Shown piece after piece: positions 13,078-18,690 of a stretch of DNA of 18,690 nucleotides. This DNA comes from Lachnospira sp. UBA4285 (lineage in GTDB: Bacteria; Bacillota; Clostridia; Lachnospirales; Lachnospiraceae). The stretch spans positions 1 through 18,690 of the forward strand of contig DGVL01000063.1 of assembly GCA_002394965.1 (NCBI GenBank). The letters run 5' to 3'. A model generated the notes under the pieces. The model worked only from the letters and a program-made list of their open reading frames with translations, was not told the origin of the DNA and did no database searches. Within the stretch, counting starts at the first letter, position 1, and each line of letters starts with the position of its first letter. Made by a program: the position numbers and the translations under genes.

Positions 13078-14433
13078 ATGGCATTTGAAAGTCTCAGCGA
13101 AAAACTTCAGAATGTATTTAAGAATCTTCGCGGGAAAGGCCGGCTGAAGGAAGCGGACGTGCGGGAGGCCATGAAGGAAGTCAAGATGGCTCTCCTGGAG
13201 GCCGATGTCAATTACAAGGTCGTCAAAAGCTTTGTGAACACTGTCACGGAGAGGGCTGTCGGTCAGGATGTCATGCAGAGCCTCACACCGGGGCAGATGG
13301 TGGTGAAAATCGTCAATGAAGAGCTTACGAAACTGATGGGCTCTGAGACGACGGAGATTCCGCTCCGGCCGGGGAAACTGACAGTTGTGCTTCTGACGGG
13401 TCTTCAGGGTGCAGGAAAGACAACTACGGCTGCCAAGCTCGCGGGAAAATTCAAAGGAAAAGGCGTCAAACCGCTGCTGGCTGCGTGCGATGTGTATCGT
13501 CCGGCGGCCATCGATCAGCTGAAGATCAACGGACAGAAGCAGGGCGTGGAAGTCTTCTCCATGGGTGATGGCGAGAGCCCTGTGAATATCGCCAAGGCTG
13601 CATATGCTCACGCTCTTGAGAATGGCTTCGGTGTTCTGATCATCGATACGGCCGGCCGGCTTCATATCGATGAGGAGATGATGCAGGAGCTCGTCAATAT
13701 CAAAGATGCCGTTCCTGTCGATATGACCGTTCTTGTCGTCGACGCCATGACCGGTCAGGATGCGGTCAATGTGGCAAAGACATTCGACAGCAAGGTGGGG
13801 GTTGACGGTGTCATCCTCACCAAGATGGATGGTGACACCCGCGGTGGTGCGGCGCTTTCGATCAAAGCCGTGACCGGCCGGCCGATTCTGTATGTCGGTA
13901 TGGGAGAAAAGCTCTCCGATCTCCAGCAGTTCTATCCGGACCGCATGGCAAGCCGGATTCTGGGGATGGGCGATGTCCTGACGCTGATTGAAAATGCGCA
14001 GAAGAGCATCGACCAGGAAAAAGCTGCGCAGATGAATGAGAAGCTTAAGAAGGCCGATTTTGACTTCAATGACTATCTCACGAGTCTTGAGCAGGTCCGC
14101 AAGATGGGCGGGATAGGCTCCGTCATAAGCATGCTCCCTGGTCTGGGCGTGTCCGGAAAGACAAAGCTGACGGACGACGACGCGGCCAGCGCCGAGGACA
14201 ATATGCACAGAATCGAGAGTATCATATTTTCCATGACGCCGAGGGAACGTGCCAATCCGCAGATCCTGAGTCCGTCCAGAAAGCGCAGGATCGCCAGAGG
14301 CGCGGGGGTTGACATCGCAGAGGTCAACAGACTCTGCAAGCAGTTCGAACAGATGCGGCGCATGGTGAAGCAGATGCCCGGCATGATGAAGGGTGGTAAA
14401 AAGGGGCTTTTCGGTCGAAAACTTCCTTTTTAA
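13078..14433 (+). CDS. ffh: Signal recognition particle protein Ffh
   Basis: The 451-residue SRP54 GTPase binds 4.5S/6S RNA and signal sequences and delivers ribosomes to FtsY at the membrane. The N domain spans about residues 1-90. The G domain has GLQGAGKTTT at 108-117, DVYRPAAIDQL, DTAGR at 190-194 and TKMDGD from 248. The C-terminal M domain (about 300-445) is methionine-rich, with MRRMVKQMPGMMKG near the end and the RNA-binding SPSRKRRIARGAG segment. Length is normal. GGGAGA (13065-13070) precedes ATG 13078 by 7 bases. rpsP follows after 39 bases with no terminator, so SRP and ribosome-assembly genes appear to share a transcript. Confidence 0.98.
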   Translation: MAFESLSEKLQNVFKNLRGKGRLKEADVREAMKEVKMALLEADVNYKVVKSFVNTVTERAVGQDVMQSLTPGQMVVKIVNEELTKLMGSETTEIPLRPGKLTVVLLTGLQGAGKTTTAAKLAGKFKGKGVKPLLAACDVYRPAAIDQLKINGQKQGVEVFSMGDGESPVNIAKAAYAHALENGFGVLIIDTAGRLHIDEEMMQELVNIKDAVPVDMTVLVVDAMTGQDAVNVAKTFDSKVGVDGVILTKMDGDTRGGAALSIKAVTGRPILYVGMGEKLSDLQQFYPDRMASRILGMGDVLTLIENAQKSIDQEKAAQMNEKLKKADFDFNDYLTSLEQVRKMGGIGSVISMLPGLGVSGKTKLTDDDAASAEDNMHRIESIIFSMTPRERANPQILSPSRKRRIARGAGVDIAEVNRLCKQFEQMRRMVKQMPGMMKGGKKGLFGRKLPF

Positions 14434-14472
14434 CATATAGAAATCTTTCTGAGAACAAGAGGAGAATGAGAA

Positions 14473-14715
14473 ATGGTAAAGATCAGATTAAACAGAGTCG
14501 GCGAGAAGAAAAACGCGATCTACAGAGTTGTTGTTGCGGATTCCCGCACGGCACAGGGCAGCAAGGTAATTGACCAGATCGGAACATATGACCCGAACTT
14601 CGAGCCTGCCAAAATCATCATTGACGCTGAGAAGGCAAAGAAGTGGATCGCCAATGGCGCGCAGCCGACCGAGATCGCCGCAAAACTTCTGAAGGCAGCC
14701 GGCGTAGAAAAATAA
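14473..14715 (+). CDS. rpsP: 30S ribosomal protein S16
   Basis: The 80-residue primary-binding protein of the small subunit is needed for its assembly. The N-terminus MVKIRLNRVGEKKNAIYRVV, the ADSR motif and IGTYDP are hallmarks of S16. Length is typical. AGAGGAG (14458-14464) is 8 bases before the ATG. It sits between ffh and khpA, the standard Firmicute order. Confidence 0.97.
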   Translation: MVKIRLNRVGEKKNAIYRVVVADSRTAQGSKVIDQIGTYDPNFEPAKIIIDAEKAKKWIANGAQPTEIAAKLLKAAGVEK

Positions 14716-14733
14716 TTCTCCGGAGGGTACGAT

Positions 14734-14967
14734 ATGAAAGAATTAGTCGAAGTCATCGCCAAGGCACTTGTTGATGACCCCGATTCTGTCGTCGTAACGG
14801 AGACCGAAAAGGATAAGATTCTGGTACTGAAGCTGCGCGTCGCTCCGAAAGATATGGGCAAGGTGATCGGCAAGGGCGGAAGAATTGCGAAGGCGATCCG
14901 CTCCGTCGTATCCGCTGCCTCCACCGGCATGAGCAAGCGGGTCGTCGTTGACATCGACGATCAGTAA
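14734..14967 (+). CDS. khpA: KH-domain RNA-binding protein KhpA (YlqC)
   Basis: The 77-residue single-KH-domain protein binds RNA and, in Gram-positives, works with KhpB/Jag in cell-elongation and division control. The KH GxxG loop is GKGG at 46-49 within KVIGKGGRIAKAIRSVV. There is no other domain. GGAGGG (14722-14727) precedes the ATG by 6 bases. It lies between rpsP and rimM with 18 and 3 base gaps, which is its conserved location. Confidence 0.94.
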   Translation: MKELVEVIAKALVDDPDSVVVTETEKDKILVLKLRVAPKDMGKVIGKGGRIAKAIRSVVSAASTGMSKRVVVDIDDQ

Positions 14968-14970
14968 CGC

Positions 14971-15486
14971 ATGGCTGAAGGATCGGATCTGCGGATCGGT
15001 GTGCTCGCTTCGACGCACGGGATCCATGGGGAAGTGAATATTCTGCCGGTCACGGATAATCCGGAGCGGTTCAGCACCCTGAAGGAATGCTATCTGGTCT
15101 GCCGGGGGAAAAAGCTGACGCTGCATGCGGAGGGCGTGAAGTTCGTCAGGAAATTTGCTGTCATTAAATTCAGAGAGTTCGGGGATATATCCGAGGCAGA
15201 GCGCTACCGGGGCGCCGATGTGTATGTGACGCGTGAAAACGCTCTCACGCCGCCGCCGGGGGAGTATTTCATTGCGGATCTGATCGGCCAGAAGGTCGTG
15301 ACGGATGAAGGGGAACCCTTGGGAATTCTCGAGGATATTTTTGCAACCGGTGCATCGAATGTGTACAGCGTGATCACGCCGGAGGGAAAGGAGATCCTGA
15401 TTCCGGCTGTGAAGCCATTTGTCGTAGGACACGACATGGAACAGGGCGTCACGACGGTACATCTGATTCCGGGTATGCGGGAGTGA
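14971..15486 (+). CDS. rimM: Ribosome maturation factor RimM
   Basis: The 171-residue factor binds S19 in the pre-30S head during 16S processing. The N-terminal beta-barrel domain has the family motif STHGIHGEVNILPVTDNPERF split over residues 14-34, and the FREFGDISEAERYRGADVYV block. The C-terminal PRC-barrel begins near YFIADLIGQKV and includes LIPAVKPFV. Length is normal. The start is 3 bases after the khpA stop with no obvious ribosome site, suggesting translational coupling. In most Firmicutes trmD follows immediately; here the next gene is rplS, 121 bases on. Confidence 0.95.
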   Translation: MAEGSDLRIGVLASTHGIHGEVNILPVTDNPERFSTLKECYLVCRGKKLTLHAEGVKFVRKFAVIKFREFGDISEAERYRGADVYVTRENALTPPPGEYFIADLIGQKVVTDEGEPLGILEDIFATGASNVYSVITPEGKEILIPAVKPFVVGHDMEQGVTTVHLIPGMRE

Positions 15487-15494
15487 GGTTTTTC

Positions 15495-15523
15495 TTGCAT
15501 CAGGCCCGCGGTTGTGGTATCTT
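15495..15523 (+). promoter_or_regulatory. Promoter of rplS
   Basis: TTGCAT (15495-15500), a 17-base spacer and TATCTT (15518-15523) preceded by TGG, an extended -10. Predicted start near 15530 leaves a leader of about 78 bases before the rplS ATG. Confidence 0.55.
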
Positions 15524-15544
15524 TAAAAAGCTATTGATTAAACG

Positions 15545-15602
15545 AGATGGTCCTCTGTTACAGACCGACGGGTCATGTATTACGAACATCAAGGTATGGA
15601 GG
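15545..15602 (+). promoter_or_regulatory. Probable L19 (rplS) ribosomal-protein leader
   Basis: The region between the predicted transcript start and rplS can fold: TCTG/CAGA (15554-15564, with GG/CC outside), and ATGT (15575-15578) with ACAT (15586-15589). CCTC (15552-15555) could instead pair with GAGG of the ribosome site (15599-15602). L19 leaders upstream of rplS are known in low-GC Gram-positives and bind L19 for autoregulation. Position and size fit, and GGTCCTCTGTTACAG looks familiar for that class, but I have not compared it with a covariance model. Confidence 0.5.
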
Positions 15603-15607
15603 TTCTT

Positions 15608-15958
15608 ATGAACGATATTATCAGAGAGATCGAGAAAGAGCAGATGAAAGAGAATCTGCCGCAGTTCTGCACGGGCGATACGGTCGCCGTGTCGGCGAAG
15701 ATCCGCGAGGGAAACCGTGAGAGAATTCAGGTCTTCGAGGGGACTGTCATCAAGATTCAGGGAACAGGTGCGCGCACGACGTTCACTGTCCGCAAGCTGA
15801 GCAACGGTGTGGGCGTTGAGAAGAGCTGGCCGCTTCATTCTCCGAACGTAGAAGCTGTAAAGGTTATCCGCGAAGGCAAGGCCAGAAGAGCCAAGCTGTA
15901 CTACCTGCGCGAGAGAACTGGCAAGGCTGCCAAGGTTAAGGCGGCACAGCAGTCATAA
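15608..15958 (+). CDS. rplS: 50S ribosomal protein L19
   Basis: The 116-residue large-subunit protein lies at the 30S-50S interface. It starts MNDIIREIEKEQM and contains FCTGDTVAVSAKIREGNRER, QVFEGTVIKIQGTG, FTVRKLSNGVGVEKSWPLHS and AKLYYLRER, all typical of L19. ATG 15608 follows GGAGG (15598-15602) by 5 bases. An in-frame ATG at 15575 would add 11 unrelated residues and lies inside the leader fold. It has its own promoter upstream and a terminator downstream. Confidence 0.97.
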   Translation: MNDIIREIEKEQMKENLPQFCTGDTVAVSAKIREGNRERIQVFEGTVIKIQGTGARTTFTVRKLSNGVGVEKSWPLHSPNVEAVKVIREGKARRAKLYYLRERTGKAAKVKAAQQS

Positions 15959-15979
15959 TCCGCTGGAATTCTTAAAGTG

Positions 15980-16028
15980 AGGCATCCTGTATTCCTGTTT
16001 ACTCCGGAAGCAGGGTGCCTTTCTTTTT
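15980..16028 (+). terminator. Intrinsic terminator of rplS
   Basis: AGGCATCCTG (15980-15989) pairs with CAGGGTGCCT (16011-16020) over 10 bp with one T-G wobble. The following TTCTTTTT (16021-16028) supplies the T-tract. Confidence 0.88.
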
Positions 16029-16049
16029 CGTGATAATGGGAGATCTCCG

Positions 16050-16613
16050 GTGTATCCTTACAGCTATTCTCACAGCATGAAAACGCAGCCGAAGCCTGCG
16101 CAGACATTCCTCACTGTTTTAAAGACGGTGACGACTTGCCTGATGCTCGTCCTGACGGCTTTCTGCGCCGTGTATTTTCTTGCCATGCCGGTGCCGGTTA
16201 CGAGCGCGTCCATGAGCCCGGCGCTTTCTCCTGGTGAGACAGTGCTCTCAAGCAGCGCAATGTATTCCTTCGCCGCTCCGAGGCGCTATGATATCTGTGC
16301 CTTCCGGGTGAACGGGCGCGTGTATGTGAAGCGGATCATCGGCCTTCCGGGTGAGACAGTCCGGATAACTGACGGGCACGTGTACATAGACGATGTGGCG
16401 CTCATGGATGACGTGACGGATCAGAAAGCAATCTCACCAGGGCTTGCGTCTGACGGAGTGACTCTGGGAGATGACGAGTACTTTGTACTCGGTGACAACC
16501 GCAACAACAGCGAGGACAGCCGCTCCATCTCCATCGGGACGGTGAAGCGTTCTCAGATTCTCGGCAGGTGCTGGTGCCGACTGACGTCACTCGGACCTTA
16601 CCGGATCCCCTGA
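16050..16613 (+). CDS. lepB: Signal peptidase I
   Basis: The 187-residue membrane-bound serine/lysine protease removes signal peptides on the outer face of the membrane. A short cytoplasmic tail is followed by one membrane segment (about residues 24-46), as in Gram-positive enzymes. The catalytic Ser is probably S54 in SASMSPAL, and the general base K94 in VYVKRIIGLPGE. The conserved box GDNRNNSEDSR lies further on. The residue before SASM differs from the common GDSM form, but the Ser-Met pair is kept. GTG 16050 is chosen because GGGAG (16038-16042) is 7 bases upstream; an internal ATG at residue 10 lacks such a site. No clear promoter separates it from the rplS terminator, so read-through may supply it. 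Confidence 0.93.
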   Translation: MYPYSYSHSMKTQPKPAQTFLTVLKTVTTCLMLVLTAFCAVYFLAMPVPVTSASMSPALSPGETVLSSSAMYSFAAPRRYDICAFRVNGRVYVKRIIGLPGETVRITDGHVYIDDVALMDDVTDQKAISPGLASDGVTLGDDEYFVLGDNRNNSEDSRSISIGTVKRSQILGRCWCRLTSLGPYRIP

Positions 16614-16632
16614 GAAGACTTGTGAGGTAATT

Positions 16633-17535
16633 ATGAAATATCAGTGGTACCCGGGCCATATGGCCAAAGCCCGCCGCATGATGGAGGACAGCATCCGTCT
16701 TGTGGATGTTGTGATTGAAATCGTCGACGCGAGATGCCCAGCGTCAAGCCGCAATCCGGATATAGACAGGATGGCCGCGGGCAAGGGGAGAATTCTCATC
16801 CTGAACAAGTCGGATCTGGCGGATCCGGCGGTTACGGCGCTGTGGTCCTCACATTTTCAGTCAGCCGGGATATCCTGTCTTGCCGCAGACGCAAGGAGGC
16901 GGATCAGTGTCAGAACTCTGACGCAGATGACTCAGAAGGTGTGTGAGGACAGAAACGCAAGACGGCGTGCGAAAGGGATGAACACGGACCACGTGCGGGC
17001 TATGATCGCCGGGATTCCGAATGTCGGCAAGTCGACGTGGATCAATTCGCTGTCCGGACGCGCCTCTGCAAAGACCGGGAATAAGCCAGGAGTTACACGC
17101 GGCGGGCAGTGGATTGCTGTCGGCTCTTCCTTTGAGCTGCTCGACACACCGGGTATTCTCTGGCCGGGCATGGAAGGAGAGAAGACAGGCAGAAATCTGG
17201 CCCTGACAGGATCCATGCGGGATGAGGTCATCAATATTGAGGAACTGGCGCTTGAGCTCATCACCTATCTCCTGAAGTCGTATCCGGGGGCTCTTGCCGC
17301 ACGGTACGGCATCGATGAGTCTGAAACGATAGATGCGCAGCGGGATGACATGATCCTTCGACCAGGTACCTCGGCAGATGCTATCCGCTGTATGGAGGAT
17401 ATCTGCGTGTGCCGCGCGTTTGTGCGGAAGGGCGGAGGCGTGGATTATGGCCGGGCGGCCAGAGCGATCCTGGATGACTTCCGAAGCGGCCGTCTGGGAA
17501 GGATCAGCCTTGAAAAGCCTCCCGCAAAGGAGTGA
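16633..17535 (+). CDS. rbgA: Ribosome biogenesis GTPase RbgA (YlqF)
   Basis: The 300-residue circularly permuted GTPase acts in late 50S assembly, at the stage where L16 and neighbours join. The permuted motif order is visible: G4 NKSD at 58-61 comes before G1 GIPNVGKST at 127-135 and G3 DTPG at 171-174. KPGVTRG supplies the G2 threonine. The N-terminus WYPGHMAKARRMM is the family signature, and the C-terminal helical domain is complete. GAGG at 16624-16627 precedes the ATG by 5 bases. rnhB follows 3 bases after the stop. Confidence 0.96.
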   Translation: MKYQWYPGHMAKARRMMEDSIRLVDVVIEIVDARCPASSRNPDIDRMAAGKGRILILNKSDLADPAVTALWSSHFQSAGISCLAADARRRISVRTLTQMTQKVCEDRNARRRAKGMNTDHVRAMIAGIPNVGKSTWINSLSGRASAKTGNKPGVTRGGQWIAVGSSFELLDTPGILWPGMEGEKTGRNLALTGSMRDEVINIEELALELITYLLKSYPGALAARYGIDESETIDAQRDDMILRPGTSADAIRCMEDICVCRAFVRKGGGVDYGRAARAILDDFRSGRLGRISLEKPPAKE

Positions 17536-17538
17536 CGA

Positions 17539-18210
17539 ATGAACGCAGCACAGGAAGAACGGGAACGGAAGAGGCAGGAGAAACTGCGCAGGGAAAAAGA
17601 ACGGATAGAAGGGCTCTGCGAGTTTGAACAGCAGTACCCGGACTGTGAGCTGATCTGCGGCATAGATGAAGTCGGCCGCGGACCGCTGGCCGGGCCGGTC
17701 GTGGCGGGGGCTGTGATTCTGCCGAGAGGCGTCCGGATCCTACACATCCGTGACTCGAAAAAGCTTTCGGAGAAACAGCGCAATGAACTGTTTGAAGTGA
17801 TCGCAAGTAATGCTGTCCGCTGGTCCGTCGCCAGTGCTTCTCCGAAACGGATTGATGAGATCAACATTCTGCAGGCTGACTATGAAGCCATGCGCAAAGC
17901 CATACGCCGACTCGGTGTCACACCGGATCTCATTCTGGCCGACGCCGTCACGATTCCCGGGGTTGCAATACGGCAGCACGGCATTATCCACGGCGACGCT
18001 CTGATTCAGTCGATCGCTGCGGCAAGCATCATGGCGAAAGTCACACGAGACCGCTACATGGTTGCCATGGACAGGCTGTATCCGGAGTATTCCTTTGCGT
18101 CCAACAAGGGGTACGGGACAGCCGCTCACATCGCGGCACTCAAAGAATACGGCCCCTGTCCGATTCATCGGATGACATTTATCAGGAAGTTCATCGGAGA
18201 ACAGAATTGA
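17539..18210 (+). CDS. rnhB: Ribonuclease HII
   Basis: The 223-residue nuclease cuts RNA in RNA-DNA hybrids and at single ribonucleotides in DNA. The catalytic acidic residues are D43 and E44 in GIDEVGRGPLAGP, D135 in ADAVTIPG and D171 in VTRDRYM. DSKKLSEKQR and NKGYGTAAHIAAL are family blocks. The N-terminal about 35 residues are a highly charged helix (RERKRQEKLRREKERIE), common in Firmicute RNase HII. AAGGAG (17526-17531) lies within the end of rbgA, 7 bases before ATG 17539. The stop overlaps the yraN start. Confidence 0.96.
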   Translation: MNAAQEERERKRQEKLRREKERIEGLCEFEQQYPDCELICGIDEVGRGPLAGPVVAGAVILPRGVRILHIRDSKKLSEKQRNELFEVIASNAVRWSVASASPKRIDEINILQADYEAMRKAIRRLGVTPDLILADAVTIPGVAIRQHGIIHGDALIQSIAAASIMAKVTRDRYMVAMDRLYPEYSFASNKGYGTAAHIAALKEYGPCPIHRMTFIRKFIGEQN

Positions 18211-18551
18211 ACAGGCGAAGTGTAGGCACCGGGTATGAATATAAGGCGGCGGAAAAGCTGAAGGCTCAGGGGTACCAGATCCTGGAGCACAGTTACCGCA
18301 CGCGGACGGGCGAGATCGACTTGATTGCCCTGGACGGCAGTATACTTGTGTTCATTGAAGTCAAGTACCGCGCCGGCAGCGCGTTCGGCTCGTCGCTGGA
18401 GGCGGTTGACAAAAGAAAGCAGGCCAGGATCCGCCACTGTGCCCTGTATTACATGACGGTCAAGGGGTATGACCCGGACAGCACACCTGTTCGGTTCGAC
18501 GTGGCGGGCTTTGACCAGGACCGTTTTACCCTGGTGAAAGGAGCGTTTTAA
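18207..18551 (+). CDS. yraN: YraN family (UPF0102) endonuclease-fold protein
   Basis: The 114-residue protein has a restriction-endonuclease-like fold. The function is not firmly established; its regular place beside rnhB suggests nucleic-acid maintenance. The N-terminal block MNRRSVGTGYEYKAAEKL and the metal-site pattern RTGEIDLIALDGSILVFIEVKYR are visible, with E36, D38, E51 and K53 as the likely active-site set. The TTG start at 18207 overlaps the rnhB stop (TTGA) and has GGAG at 18196-18199. No ATG is available near the N-terminus. The overlap indicates translational coupling. Confidence 0.92.
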   Translation: MNRRSVGTGYEYKAAEKLKAQGYQILEHSYRTRTGEIDLIALDGSILVFIEVKYRAGSAFGSSLEAVDKRKQARIRHCALYYMTVKGYDPDSTPVRFDVAGFDQDRFTLVKGAF

Positions 18552-18553
18552 AG

Positions 18554-18690
18554 ATGAGCGCAGAAATCATACCGGAGATCGTGCGGCACAACTACGGCGC
18601 TTCTTTTCTGGCCTTCCCGGACAACGGGCGGGATACGGTAATCCTGCACGATGGCAGCGTTCCGTATCTGTCATTCCGGGCTTTTGATCG
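18554..18690 (+). CDS. pgeF: Probable laccase-domain protein PgeF (YlmD/YfiH), N-terminal fragment
   Basis: The gene runs off the window after 45 codons. It begins MSAEIIPEIVRHNYGASF and continues to GSVPYLSFRAFDR. A VPYLSF-type segment near the N-terminus is typical of laccase-domain (DUF152) proteins, where it precedes an HGFSTRLGG motif that would fall just outside the window. Family members act as purine nucleoside phosphorylases/deaminases or peptidoglycan-editing factors. AAAGGAG (18537-18543) inside the end of yraN is 10 bases before the ATG, so it belongs to the same operon. The call rests on one short motif and could be wrong; the presence of a gene here is much surer than its name. 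Confidence 0.55.
   Translation, partial: MSAEIIPEIVRHNYGASFLAFPDNGRDTVILHDGSVPYLSFRAFD

Noticed and set aside
12709..14436. Long open frame (575 codons) on the minus strand opposite ylxM and ffh
   Set aside because: It is an antisense shadow of ffh: the plus strand encodes an unmistakable Ffh, the minus-strand translation is rich in His/Arg/Leu with no recognisable domain, and there is no supporting ribosome site.
15548..15607. ATG at 15546-15548 as the start of a leader peptide before rplS
   Set aside because: No ribosome site precedes it, the frame runs on into rplS out of phase without regulatory codons, and the region is better explained as a structured leader.
16032..16037. GATAAT as a -10 box for lepB
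   Set aside because: No -35 at the right distance (the place is occupied by the terminator stem), and the start would fall within or just before the ribosome site.
1..18690. Mobile element, prophage, CRISPR array or tRNA/rRNA genes
   Set aside because: No transposase or integrase frame, no regularly spaced direct repeats, and no cloverleaf-like or rRNA-like segment was seen. All genes are collinear housekeeping genes.

Overview
This window looks like a chromosomal housekeeping block from a moderately GC-rich Clostridia-type Firmicute, most plausibly a Lachnospiraceae relative. The evidence is the gene set and order: asp23/yloU-fakA-recG; alaS; rpsU; phoH-ybeY; ylxM-ffh-rpsP-khpA-rimM; rplS-lepB-rbgA-rnhB-yraN. 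Strong purine-rich Shine-Dalgarno sites and frequent GTG/TTG starts fit as well. Every gene I can support is on the + strand. I see no mobile element, CRISPR array, rRNA or tRNA, and no gene-free stretch over 300 bases.

Layout. (1) 1-1015: the 3' end of an ATP-type PEP carboxykinase and its terminator, then a monocistronic-looking gene for a protein made of two tandem L-rhamnose-mutarotase-like (RhaM/DUF718) domains. (2) 988-5532: a promoter inside the end of that gene, a structured 5' leader, then asp23-like yloU, fakA (fatty acid kinase), recG and a small protein of unknown function, packed as an operon. (3) 5574-7961: apt with its own promoter candidate and terminator, then an unusual membrane-anchored MutS-like ATPase that begins directly after that terminator. 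(4) 7929-11070: alaS, then rpsU with a consensus-like promoter and a terminator. (5) 11125-12617: phoH and ybeY, overlapping by 4 bases. (6) 12652-15486: a palindrome overlapping a promoter, then ylxM-ffh-rpsP-khpA-rimM (SRP targeting plus ribosome assembly). (7) 15495-18690: rplS with its own promoter, a probable L19 leader and a terminator, then lepB-rbgA-rnhB-yraN and the start of a probable pgeF (laccase-domain) gene.

Most genes serve translation and its quality control: ribosomal proteins S21, S16 and L19; assembly factors RimM, RbgA, KhpA and YbeY; AlaRS; and the SRP-signal peptidase export route. DNA maintenance (RecG, RNase HII, YraN) and nucleotide salvage (Apt) are mixed in.

I found no clearly new multi-gene system. 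The points most worth a second look are: trmD is absent from its usual place between rimM and rplS; the RhaM-like protein is a tandem duplication with one apparently dead half; the MutS-like ATPase has membrane segments; a perfect 10-bp palindrome contains the -35 box of the ylxM-ffh promoter, with a related inverted repeat at the rpsU promoter; and the asp23-fakA-recG transcript has a structured leader.
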